The notes beneath the pieces are model-generated. The model was not told where the DNA came from. It made no database searches and was given only the letters and a program-made list of their open reading frames with translations. From Methanosphaera sp. BMS (GTDB taxonomy: Archaea > Methanobacteriota > Methanobacteria > Methanobacteriales > Methanobacteriaceae), in NCBI RefSeq assembly GCF_003268005.1, contig NZ_CP014213.1:2191501-2255500 (forward strand): a stretch of DNA of 64,000 nt, in the 5' to 3' direction. Every line of letters starts with the position of its first letter. The first letter of the stretch is position 1. Of the stretch, positions 30,101-39,083 are shown piece by piece. The position numbers and the translations under genes were made by a program.

Positions 30101-31873
30101 ATTGTACTCACATCCGAAAACTACAATGAGTATGTGACAAATAGGACATTTAATAATAATGTTAGAAAAGGTGATACAATAGATATGCAGGGATTATTTG
30201 ATAGTTCACTTAAAGGATTAACAGTTAACAAAGCTGTTAACATCATTTCATCAACTAATGATGCAAATATTAGCCTTGACAGTGGATTGGATACTAGAAG
30301 AACAGGAAATCAATTTATAATCTCATCTAAAGCCTCTGGAACAAACATTACAGGAATAAGTTTCTATAATACGAGAGTAACAGTTGATGGAGCATCCGAT
30401 GTATCCATAAATAATATTACCTACACTAATTATATGGAGCAAATCGGATCTAATGTTGGTGGATTCAGTATAAGAAATAATGCTGCTAATGTAAATGTTA
30501 CGAACAGCACATTCTTTACTCATGGAAACTATGGTCACAGTACGCTTGTAGTTGCCGGTGCTAGTTCTGTATTACTTGAAAATAACACAATAATAGGTGA
30601 AACTGATGATGTAAATGTCTTAGGTAAAATTGGAAATCTGGTCTACATTACAACATATAATACTGATGGAGAAAACTACAATATTACAGTAAAAAACAAC
30701 TACATTGATGGTAGCAAAATCCTTCGTGATAATGAAATTGCCAACACTTTTAGAATACAGGGAGAAAACATCACTGTTGAAAACAATACTATACTGGCTA
30801 CAGACTATGCAATATTGGAACAGTGGGTTCAAGGCGTTGATGTTCTCCTTAAAAATTTAATTATAAAAGATAACAACTTAACAGGAGCAGTTTATTTAGC
30901 TTCACAAAATGTAACTATGATTAATAATAAGTTAGACAGTACTACAATTACCAATTCCACGTTAATTAACAATACTATTGAATCATTAAATCTGGGACAT
31001 GATTCTGTTCTAAGGGGTAATACCATTCTAAATTCATTAAAACTGGATGAAAACATTACCATAGAAAATAATGTAATCAACGCTGAAGTAAATATAAACA
31101 CTTCCAATATTATATGTAATAATGTAACATTCAATGATAAGGTAGTTTTAAATAACACTGCATCTAACATAACATTTACTGACTCTACATTCAACAAGGG
31201 ATTATATGTAACTGGTACTAATATAACCATAGATAATTGTACTGGAAACATAATATATCTGGATGCTGTCCTTAAAGTAGATACTACTGAATTCGTTGCT
31301 GGTTCAACTGCCAATATTATTGCGGGCATTTACTTTGATGATAAATTAACGACCATTAACAAAGGAAAAATTACATTCAAAGTTAACGGTAAAACACTTA
31401 AAGATGCCAGTGGTAAAGTAATCTATGCAAAAGTAGTAAACGGAACGGCAAAGATTGAAGATTATGAAATACCATCATCATGGAATAATGATTCAACAAT
31501 TGAAGCAGTATATTCAGGTTCTATTCAGTGCGATTCACTTAGAAGTGAAAAAACAAACATGACAATAACACCAAAAGCATTAACACTGGAAACAAGTGAT
31601 ATCACTGCAACAATTGGAAGTAACATAACCCTTAAAGCAACGTTAAGTGACAACACAATAAACACTGGTAAAGTAATATTTAAAATCAACGGTAAAACAG
31701 TTAAAGATGCTAATGGTAAAGTAATCTATGCTAAGATAGTAAACGGTACGGCTAGTGTTGATTATCTATTGGATGGCTATAAAACCGGAACATATACTAT
31801 AACTTGCATATATACAAGTAGTGTATATGATCGTATGCAGCAGAATGCTACATTAACGATTACTAAAGCATAA
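27194..31873 (+). CDS. Large secreted adhesin-like protein: parallel beta-helix plus two C-terminal Ig-like repeats
   Basis: 1559 residues from the ATG at 27194. This start is chosen because MNKNIKKILLFSIFIIIL...GVNAQ is a textbook signal peptide, with GTGAT before it. The bulk is asparagine/threonine-rich beta-helix of PbH1 (NosD-like) type, with many NNTI and ITxNN steps. Two related segments begin at the TIVLTSENYNEYVT-type motif and at residues near 29100. The last 200 residues hold two Ig-like repeats (VTFKVNGKTLKD type), almost the same as those ending the second adhesin. No C-terminal membrane anchor is visible. Such proteins are abundant in gut Methanobacteriales and are thought to mediate attachment. 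Confidence 0.88.
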   Translation: MNKNIKKILLFSIFIIILIGISGVNAQEVSNDTIGSDLSDNVQVSTDTVYNTDLNSNINNKDNMEKITTKQKNIKTDDSSIDITNENYDQLGTYMNQYSTLNFVDDFDGKTIDITNGVTITSSPDYTFTNSHFTVNANGVTINNLNIVNTDNSDSSAIFVNAKNNVNINNNHITVTKTTSGTTYAIELNGTSNSVINSNTIVVNAYPQAKQWINTSATNYIGIVKVSGIVVDDSDYVDVTYNDITVTNSTETGYSTSTFEGITIRNESTYVSARNNDIDVSNANYTYGITIEKSDRCNATYNTIALTSENYVCGIEVMEDKHTLLSHNTITGTAYKYQNTNLVGESFAYGIYLSANYITDMTQNVTVSYNTINLASNIVYGIEGYKISTTSTLTRNYINYNTITVTGNVSMGMGFDTTYRTYVQNNVIIVNGYNRTLGYYYEEITPITTGIELEDSTLSLENQITNNHILVTEHNAVVDVIYSIVLKSATTAQNNYITSNYPTNQQLTGNNAVYKAGIIGYSVSGNVAYDLTNNNNILINKAKSNIKSDSKTIILNTSNFAEYVTDGLFNDNVTEGDVIDIQGELIGSQYAITVNKAVNVTSTTNNAFLNFDDQSFIISSTASGSNITGLTLRDTSMNIEASNIFLNNNTISVSDEEYAIILAEEITDITISNNAIASLSGRGNNAINSNSVTYSSENNTNTPLYFVITDSNYGVYIPDGMTMARFIINGDYLSFNVTSLFSVYLCYDDFTSPNITIYNTTSYVATLILGTNSVTIENSIINVAPYMSTTESVLKLVNSTVIQVPSELVGVESPFTLDMDENSLFIKQNNSVGIYGGWITMGQVAGGKAFENTATTVYVLFYLDQYLPDVIQEIESTNGRPIVTKTTNITGIIGKIWLETLFEEGSDDSIVTNVFFNESVNVTSPINNVKFINCTFNKGILVANGSNITFEGCTGDITYYEYVPIPPKTIVLTSENYNEYVTNRTFNNNVRKGDTIDMQGLFDSSLKGLTVNKAVNIISSTNDANISLDSGLDTRRTGNQFIISSKASGTNITGISFYNTRVTVDGASDVSINNITYTNYMEQIGSNVGGFSIRNNAANVNVTNSTFFTHGNYGHSTLVVAGASSVLLENNTIIGETDDVNVLGKIGNLVYITTYNTDGENYNITVKNNYIDGSKILRDNEIANTFRIQGENITVENNTILATDYAILEQWVQGVDVLLKNLIIKDNNLTGAVYLASQNVTMINNKLDSTTITNSTLINNTIESLNLGHDSVLRGNTILNSLKLDENITIENNVINAEVNINTSNIICNNVTFNDKVVLNNTASNITFTDSTFNKGLYVTGTNITIDNCTGNIIYLDAVLKVDTTEFVAGSTANIIAGIYFDDKLTTINKGKITFKVNGKTLKDASGKVIYAKVVNGTAKIEDYEIPSSWNNDSTIEAVYSGSIQCDSLRSEKTNMTITPKALTLETSDITATIGSNITLKATLSDNTINTGKVIFKINGKTVKDANGKVIYAKIVNGTASVDYLLDGYKTGTYTITCIYTSSVYDRMQQNATLTITKA

Positions 31874-31890
31874 TCCTCAACATTCAATCG

Positions 31891-31937
31891 GTAGGTTGTA
31901 TCAGTTATTAACCTACTTCTATTTTTCTTTTTTTCAT
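31891..31937 (+). terminator. Terminator after the first adhesin
   Basis: GTAGGTT (31891-31897) pairs with AACCTAC (31910-31916), followed by T-rich sequence including a seven-base T-run. Confidence 0.6.
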
Positions 31938-32078
31938 CCTAATTTTTTTAAGATATAACGGATAAATATTATTATATGATATAATTTTTAAATAAAAAAC
32001 AAGTTAAATGATGGAATTAATTATTTATTTTACTACTTTAATATAAGGATTAATTAAAAAAATATGAGGAGACATTAA

Positions 32079-33269
32079 ATGTTAGAAATAGCAGTAACAG
32101 GAAAACCAAATGTGGGAAAATCATCACTCTTTGCAGCGGCAACATTATCCGAGGCAGAAATAGCAAATTATCCATTCACAACAATTGACGCTAACAAGGC
32201 CGTGGCATATATTACCGCCGATTGTCCATGTAAGGAATTGGGATTAACATGTAATCCACGTACAAGTAAATGCGTAGACGGTACGCGATACATACCAGTA
32301 GAACTTATAGATGTTGCAGGATTAGTTCCAGGGGCACATGAAGGAAAAGGATTGGGAAACCAATTCCTGGATGATCTTCGTCAGGCAAAGGCATTGATAC
32401 ATGTAATTGACGCGTCAGGTTCAACCGATATCGAGGGAACACCATGTGAAGCTGGAAGCCATGACCCGTTGGATGATGTTAACTTCCTGCAGGATGAGGT
32501 AACGATGTGGATGTACTCAATACTTGAGCGCAACTGGCCAAGACTAATCAGAAAGGTAATGAGTGAACACCTGAATTTTGCAAAGGTTATAGCAGACCAG
32601 TTAAGCGGTACCGGTGTACAAGTGGAGGATGTAATCGAGGCAGAACGTATAATGAATGACGAATATGACAAGTGGGAAAAAGAGGATATACTCAAATTCC
32701 TATCCAAGCTGCTTGAATTGTCAAAGCCAATAATAATCGTTGCAAATAAGACCGATGCACCAACAGCTGAAGAAAACATTAAAAGACTTAAGGAAAAATA
32801 TCCGCTTGTAATACCTGCCAGTGCCCAGTCGGAATTAGCACTGGTAAATGCTGCCAAAGCAGGACTTATCAAGTATAATTCCGGTGATAATCACTTTGAA
32901 ATCATAGCCGAGGACAAGTTGTCAGCCAAACAAAAAGAGGCACTTGATTATATCGATGAACATGTACTTAAAAAGTATGGTTCAACTGGAATACAGGAAG
33001 CATTAAACACTGCAGTATATGAGCTGCTTGATCAAATTGCAGTTTATCCGGTAGAGGATGAACACAAATATTCTGACCATAAGGGTAATGTACTTCCTGA
33101 TGCACTTCTAATACCAAGGGGTTCAACGCCAAGGGACATGGCTTACTGTATTCATACAGATATTGGTGATGGATTTACCCATGCAATTGATGCAAGGCGT
33201 AACATGAGAATAGCAAGTGACCAGGAACTTAAACAGGGAGATATCATAAGCATCATATCAAACAAGTAG
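32079..33269 (+). CDS. ychF: YchF/Obg-family GTP/ATP-binding protein
   Basis: A 396-residue P-loop protein. G1 is [12 protein letters not shown]3 is [19 protein letters not shown], and the G4-like motif is NKTD. The C-terminus has a TGS domain ([23 protein letters not shown]). A cysteine-rich insert ([12 protein letters not shown]...SKC) follows switch I, typical of the archaeal YchF/OLA1-like branch that binds ribosomes and hydrolyses ATP or GTP. It lies 10 bases ahead of the UDP-sugar-dehydrogenase-like gene, so the three genes up to 35495 form an operon. AGGAGA precedes the ATG. Confidence 0.92.
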   Translation: MLEIAVTGKPNVGKSSLFAAATLSEAEIANYPFTTIDANKAVAYITADCPCKELGLTCNPRTSKCVDGTRYIPVELIDVAGLVPGAHEGKGLGNQFLDDLRQAKALIHVIDASGSTDIEGTPCEAGSHDPLDDVNFLQDEVTMWMYSILERNWPRLIRKVMSEHLNFAKVIADQLSGTGVQVEDVIEAERIMNDEYDKWEKEDILKFLSKLLELSKPIIIVANKTDAPTAEENIKRLKEKYPLVIPASAQSELALVNAAKAGLIKYNSGDNHFEIIAEDKLSAKQKEALDYIDEHVLKKYGSTGIQEALNTAVYELLDQIAVYPVEDEHKYSDHKGNVLPDALLIPRGSTPRDMAYCIHTDIGDGFTHAIDARRNMRIASDQELKQGDIISIISNK

Positions 33270-33279
33270 GTGTAAAAGT

Positions 33280-34434
33280 ATGAACGTAACATTATATCCG
33301 GATAGTTATACTGATATTCAGAAATATGAAGCTATAGGAAACATTGAAGTGTATGACCCTGATAATATGGTGCAAACACCATTAGGTAAAGTAGACAACA
33401 TATCAAATTCGGAGGTCATTATCTTCACACAAAATGCTTGCGTGGATGGTCAATATAACACTAAGAAATTACAAGAGGCATGTGAAAGAATACGTGATGA
33501 TATAAGATTGGACGCATTACTAATATTTGATACAAAAGTGCCACCACGAACGGTATATAAGATGTCTAAAATAATCGATGAATACGATTTAATCCCAGAG
33601 ATTAACATGGCATATACAACTACAATAAATGCCAATACAAGAGTGGTAGCGGCTACAAACGATATATCCCTGGAAAAGACAATAGAAATATACAAAAATC
33701 TGCCCGAAGAAATCAAAACCGTAAAGCACATACAGACGGCTGAAGTAATACCCCTACTGCAGAACGCATACACGGATACCGTCATAGCATTATCCAATCA
33801 GATGGCAATACTATCGGAGGCATTGACGATAGACTTGATAGAAGCGATAGACCTGGCAAATGAGGATGAAAACACCCACATATCATATCCACAGCCTGTA
33901 CTAAAAAATGAAATAAGCCGTGACTCACAGGAAATAGTCAATCTGGCAGATGAATACGGAGAGCCAGCACAACTATCACAGACAAGTCGTGAAACAAACA
34001 ACTACGTGGCATACCATATGTCCTATATGGCAGAAAAGGAACTATACCTAAAGGAACACCTTGCAATGTTCGAGACGACAGTGGCAGTACTGGGAGTAAC
34101 TGAAGATGACACGCTAGAAAGCGAGGACAACAATGCATCACTGACCCTGATAGATGACTTCGTCTCAAGGGACGTTGAGGTATGGGTACATGACGACAAA
34201 ATATCCGAAGAATTGATTCAAAGCCATGGTGCTAAAAAGATAACCCTGGATGAAGCATATGAAGCAGATTGTATAATAGTCATGACAGATACAAAGGAAT
34301 ATCGTAATTTAGATCCTGACAGAATAGAAAAGGTAATCATCACGGCAAGACCAATTTTAGATGAGGAAAAATTCAGTAACAAAAAATACAGCAGTCTAGG
34401 CCAATACAGACTAAAAAAAGGTGAAATGTTATGA
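33280..34434 (+). CDS. Diverged UDP-sugar-dehydrogenase-like protein coupled to cfbD
   Basis: 384 residues. The layout follows nucleotide-sugar dehydrogenases. A strand and helix set ([15 protein letters not shown], then [15 protein letters not shown]) resembles the T-P and STvppGT motifs. A central helix, [20 protein letters not shown], matches the family dimer/catalytic helix, and a C-terminal [19 protein letters not shown] resembles the terminal Rossmann domain. The N-terminal GxGxxG nucleotide motif and the catalytic cysteine are not seen. The final ATGA overlaps the cfbD start by 4 nt, implying coupled translation. It may be a non-enzymatic or repurposed partner in F430 synthesis; this is inference. 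Confidence 0.7.
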   Translation: MNVTLYPDSYTDIQKYEAIGNIEVYDPDNMVQTPLGKVDNISNSEVIIFTQNACVDGQYNTKKLQEACERIRDDIRLDALLIFDTKVPPRTVYKMSKIIDEYDLIPEINMAYTTTINANTRVVAATNDISLEKTIEIYKNLPEEIKTVKHIQTAEVIPLLQNAYTDTVIALSNQMAILSEALTIDLIEAIDLANEDENTHISYPQPVLKNEISRDSQEIVNLADEYGEPAQLSQTSRETNNYVAYHMSYMAEKELYLKEHLAMFETTVAVLGVTEDDTLESEDNNASLTLIDDFVSRDVEVWVHDDKISEELIQSHGAKKITLDEAYEADCIIVMTDTKEYRNLDPDRIEKVIITARPILDEEKFSNKKYSSLGQYRLKKGEML

Positions 34435-35495
34435 TACATCCAAGACCAAGCCCGATAGCAGCAGCTCTCTACACCCTGCGTGACATGGAAGTAGACGTGA
34501 TAATAATGCACGGACCTTCAGGGTGCTGCTTTAGAACTGGAAGACTACTAGAAGATGAAGGAATACGAGTAATAACAACGGCCATGACAGAAAATGACTT
34601 CATATTCGGAGCAGCAGACAAACTGATTGAAACGATACAGGAAGTCTATGAAGCGTTCCATCCAAAGAACATTGGAATAGTCGGAACATGTGCAAGCATG
34701 ATAATCGGAGAAAACATGAAGGATGCGGCAAGAGAAGCCGGCGTTGACTCAAACATAATAGTAGTGGAAACACATGGGGGATACTCCTCTGGTGACAACA
34801 CATCTGGTGCCATACAGGCACTTGAAGCTGCAAACGAAGCTGGAATAATAAGTGATGAAGAGGTCGAAAGACAATCGCTTATGCTCAAGAAGGCCACCGA
34901 ACTGGAAAAGACACGTGGAATGGCAAAAGGAGAATACATCCAGCCAGACTATGGAGACAATAAGGTAAAGGTAGCACAGGTCATACTTGATTACATAAAC
35001 AACAATAAAAAGGTGGCACTGGTGTTAAATGCCAAGAAAGAGACAAGCTACCTTTTTGCCGATATAATGACAATAAGCTGGACAGCTTATAACCCGGACA
35101 ACATACCTCTGTTTATAGCAAATACTGATGAGGATATAGGACTTCCATACATCAAAAGTCATGCTGTAGAGGTAAACGAGAAGATAAACAAGAATGCAGA
35201 TTACATCACCGGAGGACTTGACGAGTACCCGATAACAGGAGACAAGGCACTTGAAATACTCCAAAAAGATAATGTGGACTTGGCGGTAATAGTGGGAGTT
35301 CCACATGCAGTTGACGTGGCTAAATTGGATGCAAAAACAGTAGCACTAACTGATGGGCCAAGACTAGTAAAACCACTAAGAGAAATGGGATTTGATTATG
35401 TGGTTACGGAGTTGGATGCTCATTCAAAAACACTCGGGGCAAAATCAATCGTAGAATCAGAATTTGCACAGACAATAAGAGGATTAATGGAATAA
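34431..35495 (+). CDS. cfbD: Ni-sirohydrochlorin a,c-diamide reductive cyclase, catalytic subunit
   Basis: A 354-residue nitrogenase-component-1-like protein. The start [18 protein letters not shown] and the motif [19 protein letters not shown] are characteristic of CfbD (formerly NflD). A second cysteine motif, [13 protein letters not shown], is present. With the NifH-like CfbC it reduces and cyclises Ni-sirohydrochlorin a,c-diamide on the way to coenzyme F430 of methyl-coenzyme M reductase. cfbC is not in the window. Start codon and stop of the upstream gene share ATGA. Confidence 0.92.
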   Translation: MIHPRPSPIAAALYTLRDMEVDVIIMHGPSGCCFRTGRLLEDEGIRVITTAMTENDFIFGAADKLIETIQEVYEAFHPKNIGIVGTCASMIIGENMKDAAREAGVDSNIIVVETHGGYSSGDNTSGAIQALEAANEAGIISDEEVERQSLMLKKATELEKTRGMAKGEYIQPDYGDNKVKVAQVILDYINNNKKVALVLNAKKETSYLFADIMTISWTAYNPDNIPLFIANTDEDIGLPYIKSHAVEVNEKINKNADYITGGLDEYPITGDKALEILQKDNVDLAVIVGVPHAVDVAKLDAKTVALTDGPRLVKPLREMGFDYVVTELDAHSKTLGAKSIVESEFAQTIRGLME

Positions 35496-35931
35496 TAATT
35501 TATTTTTTTCCATTTTTAATTCTTGTAAAAGGAAAAGGCTTAAACTACTTTTTTAATATACTGCTCTTATATATGAGAATTAATAATTATCATATATCCT
35601 TAATTTTCAGTGATAACTATGTAAATAGTGGAGTCATGATTTAAAAGATTGATATATGCATTTATGGAGTACCCTTATTAATATGTGAGTTTAAATATAT
35701 TTTTTCATGTTTTTGCAGTAATTTTTATCTTTACTTGATTCTATTATTAATCATTATCTTCTAACTTTATTCTTGTTATTCATTGTTTATTTTATTTTTC
35801 ATTTATTGAATTTTGTATTTTTTCCTCTTTTCATTTCCCATAAAAACTAAACACCTAAATAATACTAGTTATAAATATAATATCATAGTAAATTTTAATA
35901 CTAATATAATTATTAACTACAGGTGACAGGA
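35496..35931. other. Intergenic region between cfbD and the FAD oxidoreductase
   Basis: 436 bases of T-rich sequence with no gene. TATA-like TTATAAATATAATA occurs at about 35870-35883, a fair promoter candidate for the next gene, and AGGTGA gives its ribosome binding site. Confidence 0.35.
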
Positions 35932-37632
35932 TTGAATATAGTAATTATAGGCGGAGGAGCATCCGGATTAACAACAGCATCTAATATAAGAAAGTTTGAT
36001 GAAGATTCACAGATAATAGTGTTTACAACGCAAAAACACGTGGCATATTCACCATGTGCAATTCCATATGTAATTGGTGGACATATTGATAGCTTTAATG
36101 ATATTATCATGCACAGACCAGAAGAATACATGCGTAAGAATATTAGGATACTTACTGAAACTACTGTTACAGAAATCGATAAAGATCTAAGTGAAGTTGT
36201 CTATGAAGATAAAAACGGTAATAAACAGATTATGAAATATGATAAGCTTGTCATAGCAACTGGTGGAAAACCATTAATCCCACCGATTCCAGGAAAAGAC
36301 TTAGAAGGAGTATTTAAGGTCAGAACAGTTGAAGATGGTCTTGATATACAGAATTATGCTAACAAATCCAAACGTGTAGTATTAGTCGGTGGTGGAGCTA
36401 TTGGATTAGAATTAGGTTCCGAGTTAGCTAATAAAGGTTTAGAAGTAACGATAGCTGAAATGGTGCCACAGCTCTTCCCAAGATCATTTGATAAGGAAAT
36501 GAGTGATAAGTTCCAAGAACACCTTCAGAGCAATAAAATTGAAATATTAACGGGGGCAGCTGTTGAATCAATCAACGGTGAGACTAAAGTGGAATCTGTT
36601 ACTATTGATGGGGTGGAAAGGCCTGCTGATATGGTTATCTTATCAACTGGTGTAAGGCCACAGACTGAACTTGCTGAAAGTATCGGATGTAAAATGGGTA
36701 AGTTTGCCATTGAAGTGGATGATCATATGGAAACATCCGTTGAAAATGTATATGCTGCAGGAGATTGTGTACAGGTAACCAATGCTATTACCGGTGAAAT
36801 TACATTATCACCACTCGGTACTACCGCGGTACGTCAGGGTATAATACTTGCAAAACACTTAACCGGTCATGATATTGAATTCCAACCTGTTCTTAACTCT
36901 ACCGTTTCACAGATTGGTAAAATGGAAATGGGTGCTATTGGTATAACCGAACAGGAAGCAGTTAATCAGGGTATTGACGTGGTAGTCAGTAGGGTTGATT
37001 CATTGTCACGTGCACGTTATTATCCTGGCAGTGAGCCATTATTCATCAAATTAATTGCCAAAACTGATGGTACGATTATTGGTTGTCAGATGTTTGGACA
37101 GGAAGCTGTTGCTGAACGTGTAGATACAATGACTGCTATTATGAGTCAGAAACTCAAATGTGAAGATGTAGTTTCAATGGAATTTTCATATGCACCACCA
37201 CTTTCTACCGTGGTTGATCCTATAGCTCAAGCAGCAGAGGATTGTCTTGAACAGATAGAACGTTTGGAAGCGGGAGAGGAACTTGATGTTGATGATAGTC
37301 ATGATGTATCTGATGAAGAGTTAGCTGATGCAACTGAAGCTCAAAATACTGATGAATCACAGGATGAACAGGTTGATAATGCTGATGAAGAAAGTGAATC
37401 TGAGGAAGTAGAGGATGATGATGTTAAGGAAGATGCAGTTGATGAATCTACTGAAGAAGAACCTGATAGTAGTGTAGAATCGGATGATGAAGCTGAAGAA
37501 GTATCTGAAGATGCAGTTGAAGAATCTGATGATGAGGCTAAGGAAATTAAATCCGTCGTCAGGGATGAAAACATGACTCCTGAAATGACATTCACGGAAT
37601 ACTTAAGAAGTAATGGTTTTTTAGATAACTAA
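35932..37632 (+). CDS. FAD-dependent NADH oxidase / CoA-disulfide reductase-like protein with long acidic tail
   Basis: About 566 residues. Two Rossmann motifs (IVIIGGGASGL, VVLVGGGAIGLELG), the redox-active cysteine in AYSPCAIPYVIGG, and NVYAAGDCVQV identify a pyridine-nucleotide disulfide oxidoreductase of the Nox/CoA-disulfide reductase branch. Such enzymes protect against oxygen or reduce CoA disulfides or polysulfide. From about residue 445 a tail of some 100 Asp/Glu/Ser residues follows, ending in TFTEYLRSNGFLDN. Start: TTG at 35932 with AGGTGA five bases ahead; the alternative GTG at 35923 lies within that site. Confidence 0.88.
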   Translation: MNIVIIGGGASGLTTASNIRKFDEDSQIIVFTTQKHVAYSPCAIPYVIGGHIDSFNDIIMHRPEEYMRKNIRILTETTVTEIDKDLSEVVYEDKNGNKQIMKYDKLVIATGGKPLIPPIPGKDLEGVFKVRTVEDGLDIQNYANKSKRVVLVGGGAIGLELGSELANKGLEVTIAEMVPQLFPRSFDKEMSDKFQEHLQSNKIEILTGAAVESINGETKVESVTIDGVERPADMVILSTGVRPQTELAESIGCKMGKFAIEVDDHMETSVENVYAAGDCVQVTNAITGEITLSPLGTTAVRQGIILAKHLTGHDIEFQPVLNSTVSQIGKMEMGAIGITEQEAVNQGIDVVVSRVDSLSRARYYPGSEPLFIKLIAKTDGTIIGCQMFGQEAVAERVDTMTAIMSQKLKCEDVVSMEFSYAPPLSTVVDPIAQAAEDCLEQIERLEAGEELDVDDSHDVSDEELADATEAQNTDESQDEQVDNADEESESEEVEDDDVKEDAVDESTEEEPDSSVESDDEAEEVSEDAVEESDDEAKEIKSVVRDENMTPEMTFTEYLRSNGFLDN

Positions 37633-37879
37633 TCCATTATTTTTTTTTCATTTTTAATCATATATCTTATTTTTAATTTTTTATCGTTAGTTAATTCTTT
37701 TTTTGAAACTATTTTTCGTATATTGTTGTTATATGTAGTTTTTTTCGTTTTACTATTGGTTTTTGTATTTATTCTTTAATTGACTAAAAATAGTTATTAT
37801 GATGTTTTAGTTAAAATTAGCTTTGTTGTATTATGTGGGGTTTAATTTAAAAAAAGAAATGAATAAGTGATTTATTCAC

Positions 37880-38650
37880 TTATATACAGGTGTATCCACC
37901 GTCAACTGCTATAGCTTGACCGGTTACGTAACTTGAACTTGGGGAAGCTAAGTATACTACGGTTGAATCTAATTCGCCGTCAACACCTGATCTTCCTACA
38001 GGAACTACTGTTTTTGTGTATGCTACATATTCATCACTGGTAATTATGTCTACTGTTAATTCTGTTGGGAATGTACCTGGACATACTGCGTTTACTGTGA
38101 TGTTGTATTTTGCCCATTCAGCTGCTAATTGTCTGGTTAGGTTTACTACTCCACCTTTTGCTGCTGCGTATGGTGATGTTGGGGTTGCCATTGTTCCTAC
38201 TAATCCGAACATGGATGCGGTGTTTATGATACGTCCATATTTTTGTGGAATCATTGCTTCACGTGCTACTGCTCTTGACATTTTGAATGTACCGGTTAAG
38301 TCTACGTCTACGGTTTTGTTCCATTCGTCGTCTGTTAAGAGTTCTGCTTCTTTTGTTGCACCGTAACCTGCGTTGTTGTGTAATATATCTATTCTTCCGT
38401 AGTGGTCCATTACTTCTTTTACGCAGTTATCTACACTTTCTGTGTCTGTTACATCACATACTACTCCTATGCAGTCTACTCCTAATTCTTTGATTTCTTC
38501 TGCTACTTGGTCGAGTCTTTCTTTTCTTCTTCCGGTTACAACAATGTCTGCTCCGTATCTTGCGTATGCTTTTGCCATTTGTACTCCTATACCTGAGCTT
38601 GCTCCACTTACTAATGCTACTTGTCCTGATAAGTTAAATAAATCGTTCAT
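37880..38650 (-). CDS. Short-chain dehydrogenase/reductase
   Basis: A 256-residue SDR. It has the cofactor motif SGASSGIG, the arginine-rich TGRRKERL favouring NADP, NNAG, catalytic YAAAK, and a C-terminal GQAIAVDGG. It resembles gluconate 5-dehydrogenase and 3-oxoacyl-reductase-type enzymes; the substrate is undecided. AAAGGAG precedes the ATG. It is a lone gene transcribed away from the P-type ATPase, sharing a 433-base divergent region. Confidence 0.9.
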   Translation of the reverse strand: MNDLFNLSGQVALVSGASSGIGVQMAKAYARYGADIVVTGRRKERLDQVAEEIKELGVDCIGVVCDVTDTESVDNCVKEVMDHYGRIDILHNNAGYGATKEAELLTDDEWNKTVDVDLTGTFKMSRAVAREAMIPQKYGRIINTASMFGLVGTMATPTSPYAAAKGGVVNLTRQLAAEWAKYNITVNAVCPGTFPTELTVDIITSDEYVAYTKTVVPVGRSGVDGELDSTVVYLASPSSSYVTGQAIAVDGGYTCI

Positions 38651-38987
38651 GTTTTTTATTCTCCTTTATTTTTCATAAGATTTTGTATCTTATTATTTAT
38701 TCTTATAATTAATTATTTGTCATTTTTTATTTATATATTTATCACTATTTGTAGTAAATTATCTTGCTATTGGTAATTGTTTTTTCTTTTTTTCATTTCT
38801 AGAATTTTTTCATTTTTATTATTGTTTTTTGATGTAATCACCTCAAAAACCTTATTTTTGTTAATTAATATTGTATATTATTTTTTATTATTTTTGTAAT
38901 TTTTTTATTTCTTTTTATTATTTTTAAAAATTATCTTTTCTAAAATCTATTATCTATTCTTTTGTTGAACGTTTTTTATTCTTTGAT
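38651..38987. other. Divergent intergenic region between the SDR and the P-type ATPase
   Basis: Strongly T-rich, with no gene. The SDR promoter should lie at its left edge and the ATPase operators at its right edge. Nothing else is recognisable. Confidence 0.4.
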
Positions 38988-39083
38988 GTAATACTAAAGT
39001 ATTACTTTTTAGTAAATTCCTTTATATAGTAGTATTACAATAGTATTACTATACAACAATAATATTTATAAGGAGGTAATACT
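38988..39083 (+). promoter_or_regulatory. Operator cluster (AGTATTAC half-sites) and promoter of the metal ATPase
   Basis: Perfect 18-bp palindrome GTAATACTAAAGTATTAC (38988-39005). Two direct half-sites AGTATTAC follow at 39031 and 39042, and a reversed half-site GTAATACT at 39076-39083 touches the start codon. TTTATATAG (39021-39029) between them is a likely TATA box. Sites around TATA and over the ribosome binding site fit repression, plausibly by a metal-sensing regulator. No regulator gene is adjacent. Confidence 0.75.

Noticed and set aside
37341..37595. Minus-strand serine-rich 84-codon frame
   Set aside because: Mirror image of the acidic GAT/GAA-rich tail of the plus-strand oxidoreductase.
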